DNA of 32,038 bases from positions 1 through 32,038 of IMG/VR virus record IMGVR_UViG_3300042691_038698, one strand, 5' to 3'. The notes below the pieces were generated by a model. It was not told the DNA's origin. It saw only the letters and a program-made list of their open reading frames with translations, and made no database searches. The DNA is from a virus. A program made the position numbers and the translations under genes. Shown here piece by piece: positions 1 to 9,466 of the stretch. Position 1 is the first letter of the stretch. The number at the start of each line of letters is the position of its first letter.

Positions 1-1166
1 TTGGCCAGGGCCTCGCGGGCCTCACCGGTGCGCAGGAGCTTGCCCTGGGGACCGCCGGGGCGGACTTTGCCGGGTCCCAGGCGCTGCTGGGCGCCGGGAT
101 TGGTGGCTACCAGCCGGCGAGCCAGACCGCGGCGTTCATGAACCCCTACCAGCAGCAGGTGATTGACGAGGCCATGCGCCAGATCAATCGCCAGGGGCAG
201 ATTGCCCAGCAGGGGCTGTCCGCCCAGGCGGTGCGCGCCGGCGCCTTCGGGGGCGAGCGCGAGGGGGTTCAGCGGGCGGAGCTCGAGCGCGGATTGCTCG
301 AGCAGAAGTCGAACACGATCGCTACCCTGCTCAACCAGGGCTACAGTCAGGCGCAGGCGCAGGCCATGTCTGCGTTCGAACAGCAGCAGCAGCGTCGGAT
401 GCAGGCCGGGCAGACCGTGGGGCAGCAGGCCGCGCAGCAGGCGCAGCTTGGTCAGGCGGCCGCGGGCCTTTATGGCAACCTCGCACAGCAGCAGGTCGCT
501 GCCGGCCAGGGCCTTGGGCAGCTGGGCGTGCAGCAGGCGCAGCTGGGGCAGTCGGCCGCAGGGCTGTACAACCAGGCGGCGCAGAACTACGGCAGCCTTG
601 CCTCGCAGACCGGCGCGCTTGCTGGCCAGGAGGCCGGCATCCAGCAGAACATCGCAAACCTGCTCGCCGCGCAGGCGGGGCAGCGTGGGCAGGTGGCGCA
701 GACGGCGGCGGGCATCTACGGCCAGCAGGCGAACACGTTCCAGAACCTCGGACAGGGGATCGGAACGCTTGCCGGCCAGCAGTTCGGCATCGGGCAGAGT
801 ATTGCTTCCGGACTCGGTGCCCTGGGCGGTCAACTCGGTCAACTTGGCGTTCAACAGGCAGCGCTTGGGCAGACGGCGCAGGGGATGGACCAGTCAGACG
901 TCAACTTCCTGTACAACGTGGGCCAGGCGCGGCAGGCGTTCAACCAGCAGGGGCTCGATGCGCAACGGGCAACGGCGCTCCAGCAGATCTACGCGCCGTA
1001 CCAGCAGCTCGGGTTCCTTTCGGACATCTACCGCGGAGCACCTTCGACGCAGATGTCCACGCAGGTCACAAGCCAGCCGACAGCGAGCCCGTTCCAGCAG
1101 GCCGTGGGCATTGGCCTTGCGGGCCTTGCGGGGGTAACCGGGGCGAAGAAGGCCGGGCTTTTCTGA
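1..1166 (+). CDS. Gln/Ala/Gly-rich virion-associated protein (5' partial)
   Basis: The reading frame is open from the left edge (first full codon at base 3), so the N-terminus lies outside the window; the ATG at 138 is internal. The visible 388 residues are dominated by Gln, Ala, Gly and Leu. Short repeats of the type GQLGVQQAxLGQxAxGLY suggest a long helical or coiled structure. A segment near MNPYQQQVIDEAMRQI followed by AGAFGGEREGV resembles proteins common in the tail or ejection region of aquatic phages. The C-terminus has a small hydrophobic Ala/Gly stretch. It sits 12 bases upstream of the next structural gene in what looks like one operon. The virion role is inferred from position and composition; no enzymatic motif is visible. 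Confidence 0.7.
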   Translation, partial: GQGLAGLTGAQELALGTAGADFAGSQALLGAGIGGYQPASQTAAFMNPYQQQVIDEAMRQINRQGQIAQQGLSAQAVRAGAFGGEREGVQRAELERGLLEQKSNTIATLLNQGYSQAQAQAMSAFEQQQQRRMQAGQTVGQQAAQQAQLGQAAAGLYGNLAQQQVAAGQGLGQLGVQQAQLGQSAAGLYNQAAQNYGSLASQTGALAGQEAGIQQNIANLLAAQAGQRGQVAQTAAGIYGQQANTFQNLGQGIGTLAGQQFGIGQSIASGLGALGGQLGQLGVQQAALGQTAQGMDQSDVNFLYNVGQARQAFNQQGLDAQRATALQQIYAPYQQLGFLSDIYRGAPSTQMSTQVTSQPTASPFQQAVGIGLAGLAGVTGAKKAGLF

Positions 1167-1178
1167 CGAGAGGGCGAC

Positions 1179-3209
1179 ATGTCAAAAGACACGGAAATGG
1201 ACGACATCGAGAACGTCGGCATCATGCAGGGGTTTCTCGAGGAGGAAGAGGACGATCTCGAGGAAGAGGGCGAGGGGGACGAGGAGAACTCGGCCGCCAG
1301 TGCTCTTAATCGGCGTCCGAACTCGCCCGAAATCCTCATGAACAACCTCCGCGGCGACATGCGATCGGTGGATGCGCGCCGCGAGGAGCTGGCGGATCTC
1401 GTGGGCTACGCAGCAGCTGCCGAGACGCCCGATTCGGTGCTCGCGATGCTTCAGCCGGTGCTGGCGCAGCAGGGCGGCCTTGGGGCGCTCCCGCAGTCAG
1501 GGCCCATGGCCCAAGGGCCACAGCCCCCGATGGGCGGTCCGATGCCGCCGATGGGCGGCCCGGTGCCTCCGGGGGGTCCGCCGATGGAGGCCTTGGTGCC
1601 TCCGGGTGGTCCGCCGATGCCGCCGGGCGGAATCACCGCCGCGCCGGGCGGCCCGATGCCGCCGATGGGCGGCCCGGGAGGTCCTGGGGCGCCGCCGATG
1701 CCGCCGATCGGCATGAAGGACGGGGGCCTCGTGCAGCGTTTTCAGGACGGGTCAGATGAGGAAGGCGTGACCCCGGCCGAAGATAGCAATGCGCCTTCGA
1801 TGTCCGTGACTCCGGAAATGCTCGAGATTGCTCGTGCCGGCATGACTCGACTGCTTTCACAGCAGCCGGCAGCGGTACCTGATCTTCGCCAGATGACCAA
1901 GGAGCGGGAGAAGCTCTACGGCGAGCTCTTGGGGGAGGACAAGAACGCCCAGCAGGCACAGCTGCTTTTTGCGCTTGCACAGCGCGGGCTGCAGCTTGCG
2001 GGCAATGTCGACGCACGGGGCCGACCGCTGGTCGGGTCCCCACTCAGTCGTTTTGCGACCGTCGCCTCCGATGCTGTGGGGGACATTGGGCAGTTCATCT
2101 CCGACGCGGACAAGCGCCAGAGCACGATCCGCATGGCGGCGCTACAGGCCGCCGAGAAGGAGGCGGAGCAGGTGCGCGCGGGGAATATTCGCACTATCGA
2201 ATCTCAGCGCAAGTTCTTTGGGGACGTCCTGCGGTCTGCCGGCCGCACGCCGACGAGCGTCTTCGGCAAGGGCTCATGGGAGTGGTCCATCATCAACACC
2301 CCGGGCCTGTTGCAGGCCTACGTGGACGGAGAGACCACGCCCGATGAGGACAACCTGATCGTCAGCGCGGCGACGAAGCTGACGCGGCCGACCACCGAGT
2401 ATTACACCGACGACCAGGGGCGGGTTGCACCGAGGCAGAAACCGGGGTACTCCCTTCCGTTCCTGGATGCGGCGATGGCGGCGCGAGCGAGGCTTGACGC
2501 AACGGGGGGCCGCCGTCCGCCGGCCACGCCAGGTACTGTTCCGGCAAGCCCGACCACGGATAGCCCGGAACTGCCCTCTTCCACCCCCGAAGACTCGTCG
2601 GCCGCTGAAGCCGGCGGGGCCCCACGAGTCCAAGCAGGAGGTGTTTCTGCGGGGGAGAGGGCCTTTGCGGAGCCTACGTTGTGGAACGCTGCGCAGTCGG
2701 GCATCGGGCTTGTCCCGAAAGTCACCTCCGAACTTGCTCGTAGCCTTCCAATCGAGGCCGCCGGCGAAATGGGAAGAACGCAGCAACAGGCTGCCTCGAC
2801 CATCACAAAGCTTGCGCCTCGCGTGACCATTGCGTTACGAGAGACGGCTCGGTTGTCGAATGCCGAACGCGAAGACATCAATCTGTACCTGAACCTTGAG
2901 CCTCGGTTCTTTGAGAACCGGATTGGCTACCTGAACAACCTGGTCAGTCTCGGGCAGGTGCTCTACCGGATTCGCAACGATGCCCTCGACAAGGCAGCGG
3001 ACCGCTCCCTGAGCAATACCGTCACGAATGAACAGCGGTTCAAGGCTCGGGACATCCAAGCAATCATTGACATGGTGGGAATCCCGCCCATCGTGTCGTC
3101 GCTCGACGAATACCGTAGACTGCCGCTTGGTGCAGAGTTTCTGGTGTACAGCCAGAACAAGGAGGCGTGGGTCCCGGACCGGAGAAAGCCCCTGCCTGAC
3201 GAACAGTAA
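1179..3209 (+). CDS. Acidic, proline/glycine-rich putative virion protein
   Basis: This 676-residue protein starts at an ATG preceded by GAGAGGG. Its N-terminus is strongly acidic (EEEEDDLEEEGEGDEE). A conserved-looking patch (PEILMNNLRGDMRSVDARREELADLVG) follows. Residues of about 106-180 are a low-complexity Pro/Gly/Met region with PPMGG and PPGGPP repeats. Next comes GGLVQRFQDGS, a motif often seen in aquatic phage structural-region proteins. The middle is helical, a second linker rich in Pro, Ser and Thr lies around residues 440-480, and a helical C-terminal domain follows. It lies between two other presumed virion genes and is probably co-transcribed with them. Function is unknown; a virion-associated role is inferred from its place. 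The PPGG region is notable because the genome also encodes a prolyl-hydroxylase-like enzyme. Confidence 0.75.
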   Translation: MSKDTEMDDIENVGIMQGFLEEEEDDLEEEGEGDEENSAASALNRRPNSPEILMNNLRGDMRSVDARREELADLVGYAAAAETPDSVLAMLQPVLAQQGGLGALPQSGPMAQGPQPPMGGPMPPMGGPVPPGGPPMEALVPPGGPPMPPGGITAAPGGPMPPMGGPGGPGAPPMPPIGMKDGGLVQRFQDGSDEEGVTPAEDSNAPSMSVTPEMLEIARAGMTRLLSQQPAAVPDLRQMTKEREKLYGELLGEDKNAQQAQLLFALAQRGLQLAGNVDARGRPLVGSPLSRFATVASDAVGDIGQFISDADKRQSTIRMAALQAAEKEAEQVRAGNIRTIESQRKFFGDVLRSAGRTPTSVFGKGSWEWSIINTPGLLQAYVDGETTPDEDNLIVSAATKLTRPTTEYYTDDQGRVAPRQKPGYSLPFLDAAMAARARLDATGGRRPPATPGTVPASPTTDSPELPSSTPEDSSAAEAGGAPRVQAGGVSAGERAFAEPTLWNAAQSGIGLVPKVTSELARSLPIEAAGEMGRTQQQAASTITKLAPRVTIALRETARLSNAEREDINLYLNLEPRFFENRIGYLNNLVSLGQVLYRIRNDALDKAADRSLSNTVTNEQRFKARDIQAIIDMVGIPPIVSSLDEYRRLPLGAEFLVYSQNKEAWVPDRRKPLPDEQ

Positions 3210-3227
3210 CAAGAGGTCGACCGCAAG

Positions 3228-6200
3228 ATGGAAAAGGAGCCGCAGTTCACGCAGGAAGACCTGGACGCCTTGGCAGGAGCTGCGCCGGCGCCCGGCGCGG
3301 CGCCTGAGGCCCCTGAATCACGGCTCATGGGCCAGCTCCGCGGGGACCCTGAGGCGATTGGATACGAGGAGCGAGCCCGCCCTCGCCCGGGTGGCCGGGA
3401 GCCCTCTGTGGAAAGCGGGCTCTCCCAGGAGGACTTGACCGCGTTCGGCCACGTGCCGGAGTCTTCTGGTGCAGAAACGGGACCGGCCGCTCGAGCGTAT
3501 GGTCGGGGCACTGTTGCCGGCATGATCGAAACGGGTCCTGCAGTTGCGGGCGCGATCTACGGCGGTCGGCTGGGCGCTCTTGCTGCCCCGTTCATGGGGC
3601 CGGCAGCGCCCATTGCCCCGTTTGCGGGGGCAGGCGTGGGCTTCATGGCAGGCGTTCTGGCAGGGAAGCCCTTGTCGGAACTCGTCATGGAAGCGCCCGA
3701 GAGCAAGGACCTCGTGCCGTACTTCGAGGGTGGCAAGACCTTCGGCAGCACGATCGCGTTTGCCCCGGCCGCCTTCGGCATCCCCGCCGCTTTGGGCACT
3801 CGAATCGGTCCGTACATCAGTCGGATCGGAGAGTTTGCTCGCAAGAGTCCGAAGTCGTACCTGTTGGGCGAGCTGTCCGCAGGAGCGTCGTCTTCTGTCG
3901 GAACCGTCCTTGCAGAGGAGTACGCCCCTGGGCAGGCCGGGACACGCTTTGCTGCTGAACTCGTCTTTGGCGCACTGAACCCCGTCCGTTACCTGCCCAC
4001 GCTGACTGCATGGAGCGGGAAGCAGCTCAGGACGCTGTGGAAGATGCGAACCAAAGAGGGTCGCGAAGGTATTGCAGCCGCGAACGACTCGCGCGCGCAA
4101 GACATGGCCACCCAGCGTTTGATGGAGATCCTAGAGAGAGACGGGGAAGACATTCCGGCGTTGATCAAGGCGCTTGAGCAGCCTCTTCCTGGGGGTCCGC
4201 GGGTCTCTTACCCGACCACCGGCGCAGTCACGGGACCGAGTGCAGCACAGAAAACAGGCTCTGAGACACTTTCCAAGCTTGAGGCCGCGCTAGGGATTCT
4301 CGACCCGAGTTTTGGCGCGTCGTTGAATGACCAGGGCCGGGAATCGTTGCGGGCTTACTCGCTCGTCATCAACGCAATGAATGACGCGGGATCTCCCGAG
4401 GCACTGCGCGCTGCTGCGCAGATGCGAGAGAAATTCTTCACGGACGCGATCAACGGGCGCCTTGAGCGCGCGAATCTGCGTGCGGCCGAGAGAATTGCAA
4501 AGATTAAGCGGGACACTCCGGAAGCTCGTGTCGAGATCGGGCTGATTGTTCGAGAGGAGGTGGAGAAGGCGCTGGAGAATGCGCGTGCCGCTGAACGGTT
4601 CTACTGGGAACGAGCGGATCGTGAGGCTTCAAAGCCTGCCGGTCAGACCACCCTGATGGTTCAGCCGTCGGAGACCCTGGTCAACAAGCTGTACACGGAC
4701 TGGGCGGGCACGGTGCTGCCTGAGCTCAAGCGCATGCAGCGCAACGACGTCGACTTCAGGAATCCCGCAGCCGTGTCGCGCCTTCTCAAAAAGAAGGCGG
4801 TGCCTCTGTCGGTTTTTATCAAAGAAACGGGCGGAATTGCCAACGATGCCGAGCTGGCTGCTCGCGACATCACCAACAAGTCACTGCCGGGACTCGTCCG
4901 CCAGAACATTTCCCGAAACGTCCGTGGAGAGCGCGGCACGGCCAGTATCGACGCTGTTCGCGAGCGTGTCTTTGACGCGGGGTACTTCCCTCAAAAAGGC
5001 AGCTACAACGAAATCAGTGATTCGGAGCTTTACGACGCCATCGAAAGGGACTTGAACGGCGACGAGCGCGTGTGGACGATCAATGTGCGCGCCGCACTCG
5101 ATCCATACGTCAACGAACGAGAAGTCCTTGACTCGTGGGCCGCGGAGGGTTTTGACCCGTCGATGACGCTTGACCAGGTGGCCAACCGCGCACGCGTCCT
5201 TGACGACCTTCGTCGCAAAGAGGGCCGGGAGGGGTTCTACGTCTCTCCGGACAAGATGCCTGGCCCGACCAAGAAGACGGTGCCGCGGCCGAGACAGCTC
5301 ACGGCGGAGAACACGGTCCGCGCCTATCTCGAGCGCGTCTCGCAGATCGGCCCTGCTCTGGTGGACTCTATGGTGCCTGCGGACGTGCGCCGCATCATGG
5401 AGAGCTTTGGCGTCAACGACACGGCGGTCGAAAAGTACCGCCGTGGCCGCACGTCTGAGCAGTTCTCCAAGACCGGCATCGTTCACCACAGCTATCTCCC
5501 GGACAAGCGGGTACTGGAGAAGATCAAGGCCGGCGATCTGATCAACTACCGCTCCAATCTTCTCACCCTGGCTCGCCAGGCTCGTGGAAGAGGGGACGTG
5601 GCGGACGCGAGCTTCTACAGCTACCTCGCGGAGTCGATGCTGACCGATTTGTCCAAGCTCGACAACCCGGCGTACGACAAGGCGCGCGAGTTCTCGAGTT
5701 CGTTGAACGACGTCTTCACGCGTACCTTTGCCAACGATCTCCTGAGCCAGGCAGACACCGGGGCCCCGAAATACCCCGCGGAGACGCTGATTCAGCGTGC
5801 ATTCGGTGTCGGCGGGGACCTCACCGCGTTGCGCATGCGGGAGATTGAAAACGCCGTAGGCTTCATGCGCGAGCGACTGCGCAAGGCGGCAGAGGAAGCG
5901 CCGGCGGTGATTCCTGGCGACACACGGTTCGAGGACGAGGCGAAGATGCTGCGCGAGTTTGCGTCGGTATCGACGCGCGGCGTCGCGTCGATCCAGGACG
6001 CGCAGAACCGCATCATGCGACTGCTTGCGTCAAAGGCGACCTTCGTCGACCCGAAGACCAACGGCATTCGACTGAACACCCGTCGACTGAACGAGTTCGT
6101 GGCGCAGAACAAGACGCTTCTTGATCAGCTGGGCATCACGGGCGACCTGACGGATGCTGTTCAGGCGGAAAATGCGTTGCGTGCCGTTCTCGAGCAGAAC

Positions 6201-7220
6201 AGCGCGCTCAACACCACTGTTCGCAAGCAGATGGCCTTCTCCCGGGTCCTTGCGACTGAAAACCCCACGATGGCCATTGCCTCGGCGCTGCGCAGTCGGT
6301 TTCCGATGCGTAGCATGGCGCAGCTTGCGCGTCTTGCGCAGCGGGATGGTCCGGACGCCATGGCTGGCCTCAAGGCGTCCCTGTACGACTACATCTTCAC
6401 GAAGGCCTCCGGCGGTACGGAGGTCATCGACCCGCAGCGGCTCCAGGACGCCTTGTTCAAGCCGTTCGCGAAGGGCCAGCCTGCCCTCGCGGACATCATG
6501 CGCACCCAGGGTCTCGTGACGCCGCAGGAGCTCGGCAACATCCGCACGTTCACCGAGCGCATGATGCGCATCGAGGACGCCATGGGCGGCGGCCGTGTGG
6601 CGCTGGACAACGTCGTCACCGGGGCTGACGCCCTCTCAGAGCTCGCGATGCGCGTGGTCGGTGCCCGCATTGGTGCGAGCGCCTCAGGCGGCGGCGGTCC
6701 GACCCTGATTGCCGCCTCCGCAGGCTCGAAGACGGTGCGGCAGGTCTTCGACAAGATGCCCATGATGATGGTCCGCAAGACCATGCAGCGCGCCGTCCAG
6801 GATCCGATGTTCATGGCCATGCTGCTGCGCCGGACGCCCTCGGAGCGCGAGAAGTTCACCCTGGCGAAGTCGATGCACGCCTACATGCTGGCGTCGGGCT
6901 TGACCTATGCCACGTACGAGGAGCCGCCGGAAGCACGGATGCCGGAGCAGGCGCCCGCGGACCAAGGACCACGGGCCTCGGACCAGTTGAGAGACTTGAC
7001 AGACTTGTACGACAGGATGCGGGGCCGGCCGCAGCCCCCTGCGCCGAACACTCGGGGCATGCCGGGGAAGGCGCCCGCCGCTCCCCAGGGGGCGCCCACG
7101 GGAGGCGCCCCGGCAGCGCCCGCCGGCGGGATGACGCAGAGCCGGGCGATGATGCAGCAGCTCTTCCCGAACGATGCGATCCTCGGGGCCGCCGCGACGA
7201 TGCAGAACCCGGCGATGTAG
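3228..7220 (+). CDS. Large putative internal virion / ejection protein
   Basis: At 1330 residues this is the largest protein in the window. The N-terminus holds two similar short motifs, FTQEDLDAL and LSQEDLTAF, separated by a disordered linker. Residues of about 95-155 are hydrophobic and rich in Ala, Gly and Pro, resembling membrane-interacting segments of DNA-ejection proteins. The rest is mostly charged and helical. The tail ends in a Pro/Ala/Gly linker and a conserved-looking SRAMMQQLFPNDAILGA motif. No lysozyme or transglycosylase motif was recognised. Length, position at the end of the structural block and helical content fit an internal virion or ejection protein of a podovirus-like phage, but this is inference. 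Its stop codon faces the stop of the minus-strand nuclease gene only eight bases away. Confidence 0.75.
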   Translation: MEKEPQFTQEDLDALAGAAPAPGAAPEAPESRLMGQLRGDPEAIGYEERARPRPGGREPSVESGLSQEDLTAFGHVPESSGAETGPAARAYGRGTVAGMIETGPAVAGAIYGGRLGALAAPFMGPAAPIAPFAGAGVGFMAGVLAGKPLSELVMEAPESKDLVPYFEGGKTFGSTIAFAPAAFGIPAALGTRIGPYISRIGEFARKSPKSYLLGELSAGASSSVGTVLAEEYAPGQAGTRFAAELVFGALNPVRYLPTLTAWSGKQLRTLWKMRTKEGREGIAAANDSRAQDMATQRLMEILERDGEDIPALIKALEQPLPGGPRVSYPTTGAVTGPSAAQKTGSETLSKLEAALGILDPSFGASLNDQGRESLRAYSLVINAMNDAGSPEALRAAAQMREKFFTDAINGRLERANLRAAERIAKIKRDTPEARVEIGLIVREEVEKALENARAAERFYWERADREASKPAGQTTLMVQPSETLVNKLYTDWAGTVLPELKRMQRNDVDFRNPAAVSRLLKKKAVPLSVFIKETGGIANDAELAARDITNKSLPGLVRQNISRNVRGERGTASIDAVRERVFDAGYFPQKGSYNEISDSELYDAIERDLNGDERVWTINVRAALDPYVNEREVLDSWAAEGFDPSMTLDQVANRARVLDDLRRKEGREGFYVSPDKMPGPTKKTVPRPRQLTAENTVRAYLERVSQIGPALVDSMVPADVRRIMESFGVNDTAVEKYRRGRTSEQFSKTGIVHHSYLPDKRVLEKIKAGDLINYRSNLLTLARQARGRGDVADASFYSYLAESMLTDLSKLDNPAYDKAREFSSSLNDVFTRTFANDLLSQADTGAPKYPAETLIQRAFGVGGDLTALRMREIENAVGFMRERLRKAAEEAPAVIPGDTRFEDEAKMLREFASVSTRGVASIQDAQNRIMRLLASKATFVDPKTNGIRLNTRRLNEFVAQNKTLLDQLGITGDLTDAVQAENALRAVLEQNSALNTTVRKQMAFSRVLATENPTMAIASALRSRFPMRSMAQLARLAQRDGPDAMAGLKASLYDYIFTKASGGTEVIDPQRLQDALFKPFAKGQPALADIMRTQGLVTPQELGNIRTFTERMMRIEDAMGGGRVALDNVVTGADALSELAMRVVGARIGASASGGGGPTLIAASAGSKTVRQVFDKMPMMMVRKTMQRAVQDPMFMAMLLRRTPSEREKFTLAKSMHAYMLASGLTYATYEEPPEARMPEQAPADQGPRASDQLRDLTDLYDRMRGRPQPPAPNTRGMPGKAPAAPQGAPTGGAPAAPAGGMTQSRAMMQQLFPNDAILGAAATMQNPAM

Positions 7221-7228
7221 GGGCGGCC

Positions 7229-7942
7229 CTAGCTGAAGTACTGGGCCATCTGGTCGCGATCGAGGCTGTGGTAGCGCTCCACGCGCTTCATCCAGTCCTC
7301 CTTGTAGCGCTCGAACTCCCTGCCAGCGGTACTGAGCTCCTGTGTTCCGCCTGTTTGGAGGGCGATCAGCACGTAGGCATGCGTGATCGAGGTGCCATGC
7401 ACGATGTCGTGCGCAAGCGCGTACGCAGCGGTCTGGTGGAAGTAGTCCTCGATCCACTCGTGGCGCTTCGGCTTCAGCGACTGCTTCAGGTCGATGATCG
7501 CCTGGTTGCCGCGGTAGATCCCAATGAGGTCCGCGGTCCCTGCGTACTTCTCGGGGTAGTGCAGGGTGGCTTCGGATGCCCAGATCTCGTTCATGTTCAC
7601 GAGGCGCTCGCGAATGAGGCGGTACCCCATCTCGTAGCCAAGGACCATGTTCCAGTTGGTCGGTTTCGGCAGGTCCCGGTACGCGATCATGCGCTCGACG
7701 ACGTTGTGCATGTGAGTGCCCACGCTCGCCGCGTCGTTTCGAATCCGGTCCGCAGTCTCCTTCTCTACCCGATCAGCCCACTCATCGAGCTTTCTGCGGT
7801 CCTTGGTCGCGGAGAGGATCGTGGTGACGCTCGGCAATCGCTTGCCTGCCGAGTCGACGTAGTGGCGCCCTGTCTCGCCGCCTTCCTCGCGTAGGAAGCT
7901 CTCGTACTTGTAGAGGCGCCGAAGTGGGATCAGATCAACCAT
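7229..7942 (-). CDS. PD-(D/E)XK exonuclease, RecB/Cas4-like
   Basis: This 237-residue protein carries the motifs of RecB-family nucleases in order: GTHMHNVVE (G75, H79, E83), GTADLIG (D138), IIDLK (D151-x-K153) and QTAAY (Q170...Y174). Such enzymes cut or resect DNA with divalent metal ions and in phages serve recombination, repair or host DNA breakdown. The start ATG is preceded by GAGGAGGT, a very strong ribosome binding site lying inside the end of the upstream helicase gene. The two genes overlap by 13 bases, so they form an operon and are probably translationally coupled. A paired role in DNA-end processing is a reasonable inference. The gene is convergent with the structural operon. Confidence 0.88.
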   Translation of the reverse strand: MVDLIPLRRLYKYESFLREEGGETGRHYVDSAGKRLPSVTTILSATKDRRKLDEWADRVEKETADRIRNDAASVGTHMHNVVERMIAYRDLPKPTNWNMVLGYEMGYRLIRERLVNMNEIWASEATLHYPEKYAGTADLIGIYRGNQAIIDLKQSLKPKRHEWIEDYFHQTAAYALAHDIVHGTSITHAYVLIALQTGGTQELSTAGREFERYKEDWMKRVERYHSLDRDQMAQYFS

Positions 7943-9381
7943 TGCCGTACCTCCTCTCCGAGCACTGCCGTCGAGATGTCAATCTTGTCCCGTAGCGCTT
8001 TGACAATCTTCTCGTCAACGGTTTTTGGCGTGAGGAGATCGACGTAGGTGACGTTCTTCGTCTGTCCGATACGGTGCGCGCGGTCCTCCGACTGCAGGCG
8101 TTTCTCGAGATCGAAGCTGTTGCTGTAATAGACCACCACGTTGGCGGCCGTCAGGGTCAGGCCGTATCCGCCGGTGCTTGGGTTGCCGACGAAGAAGCGG
8201 AGTTTGCTGTTCGGGTCCTGGAAATCAGCGACGACACGCCGTCTCTCCTCTTCCTCGGTATCTCCGTAGTAGGTCCCGACGCTTTCCATGCCGTACTCGA
8301 GTTGCAGGGCCTTTTTGATGGCCTGGATGTCGGGCCTGTACGTCGCCCAGATGATCACCTTGCCGTCGGTCTCTTCGACAACGGAAAGCAGTTCCTCCAC
8401 GCGCTTGTTGGGTAACGGCATGAGCGTGCCGTCGTCGAGTTTGACATGGCCGCAGACGATCTGGTGCAGCCGCATGAGTTGCGTCAGCGCGTTGACCGTG
8501 GTCATCGTGCCCTGCTCAAACTGAGCAAGCGCAAGGACCCGCATCTGCTCGTACGCGGTGCGTTGCTCGTCTGTCAAGTCCACCTCCCGCTTGACGTAGA
8601 GCTTGGGTGGCAGGTCGAGGCATTCCTCTTTCTTGACCCGGAAGCTGAACCGATCAAGCTTTTCTTTGAGCTCGTCGAGACGCTGATAGCCGACGACCTG
8701 CTTGAAACTATGGCTGCCGACGAAGCGCTCGACAATGAGGGCGTAGCGTGCCCGAAAGCTGTAGTACGAGGGCGAATCCAGGCAAGCGTCGGACAGGAAC
8801 GCGCACTGCTGATACAGGTCCAGTGGCGACTTGGTCACGGGAGAACCTGTCATGATGCGTCGATACTTCGCGGATTTGCCTGCTTTTTCAGTGTTTTTGC
8901 TGCGTTTGCTGTTTGGGGTCTTGATGGTCGTGGACTCATCAATCGCCATCAGCGCGTTGTGGACGAACAGAAATCTTTGGGCAAACTTCATCCCTTTCGG
9001 GGTCGAGAAGGCCTCGATGTTCATGACGAGGATCTTGAGGTCCTCAGTGATCTCGAACAACGAATCAAGGGCCTGCTGCTCCGCCTTGCGGGGGGAGGCT
9101 GACCAGAGGGCGACGCGGTAGACGACGTGCTCCGGTAGGTGTTTCGGGATCTCTGTGTCGACCCAGTTGCGGTACACGCCTTTGGGGGCTACGATCAGTG
9201 CGGCATTGATGCGCCCGAGGTCGTACAGCATTGCCATGTTGTTGATCAACATGAAGCTTTTGCCGGTGCCCATGTCCGCGAACAGTGCGGCGACCTGGTG
9301 GTCCCAAAACCGCTGCAGGTACGCTGCCTGATGCGTGAAGGGCTTGTTTTTGAAACGGTACGTCTGTAAGAATTGGCTCAT
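7930..9381 (-). CDS. SNF2-family DEAD/H-box helicase
   Basis: This 483-residue superfamily 2 ATPase has Walker A ADMGTGKS (K41), motif Ia LIVAPKGVYRNW, Walker B with the box DEST (148-151), motif III MTGSPV, and the C-terminal half with GLTLTAANVVVYY and QSEDRAHRIGQ (motifs V and VI). This is the compact phage SNF2 form without accessory chromatin domains. These proteins translocate on double-stranded DNA and remodel protein-DNA complexes. The ATG at 9381 is chosen over an upstream in-frame TTG because GAGAGG sits just before it. The gene leads a two-gene operon with the nuclease and is divergent from the replication genes, from which it is separated by a palindromic control region. Confidence 0.92.
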   Translation of the reverse strand: MSQFLQTYRFKNKPFTHQAAYLQRFWDHQVAALFADMGTGKSFMLINNMAMLYDLGRINAALIVAPKGVYRNWVDTEIPKHLPEHVVYRVALWSASPRKAEQQALDSLFEITEDLKILVMNIEAFSTPKGMKFAQRFLFVHNALMAIDESTTIKTPNSKRSKNTEKAGKSAKYRRIMTGSPVTKSPLDLYQQCAFLSDACLDSPSYYSFRARYALIVERFVGSHSFKQVVGYQRLDELKEKLDRFSFRVKKEECLDLPPKLYVKREVDLTDEQRTAYEQMRVLALAQFEQGTMTTVNALTQLMRLHQIVCGHVKLDDGTLMPLPNKRVEELLSVVEETDGKVIIWATYRPDIQAIKKALQLEYGMESVGTYYGDTEEEERRRVVADFQDPNSKLRFFVGNPSTGGYGLTLTAANVVVYYSNSFDLEKRLQSEDRAHRIGQTKNVTYVDLLTPKTVDEKIVKALRDKIDISTAVLGEEVRQWLI

Positions 9382-9399
9382 GGTCCTCTCGCTTTCTGA

Positions 9400-9417
9400 C
9401 AGGGGTTGCAATCCCTG
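9400..9417. promoter_or_regulatory. Palindromic operator candidate in divergent region
   Basis: An 18-bp near-perfect palindrome, CAGGGGTTGCAATCCCTG, has one G:T mismatch between its 9-bp half sites. It lies between the divergent SNF2 helicase gene and the replication operon and overlaps the -35 element of the rightward promoter. That position suits a repressor or activator site. No regulator is identified, and the operator role is inferred. Confidence 0.5.
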
Positions 9418-9434
9418 AAAGCGGAGTCTACACT
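9406..9434 (+). promoter_or_regulatory. Sigma-70-like promoter of the replication operon
   Basis: TTGCAA (9406-9411), a 17-bp spacer and TACACT (9429-9434) match the -35 and -10 boxes with four of six bases each. The first gene downstream starts at 9467 behind an AAAGGAG ribosome binding site. Two other sites in the window share TTGCA plus a 17-bp spacer. Confidence 0.55.
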
Positions 9435-9466
9435 AGGTCTCGTCGTTTGAGAAAGGAGAAGTTGAA

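Noticed and set aside
7218-7232. Bidirectional terminator between the convergent structural and nuclease genes
   Set aside because: A small TAGGG/CCCTA pairing overlaps the two stop codons but there is no T run on either side.
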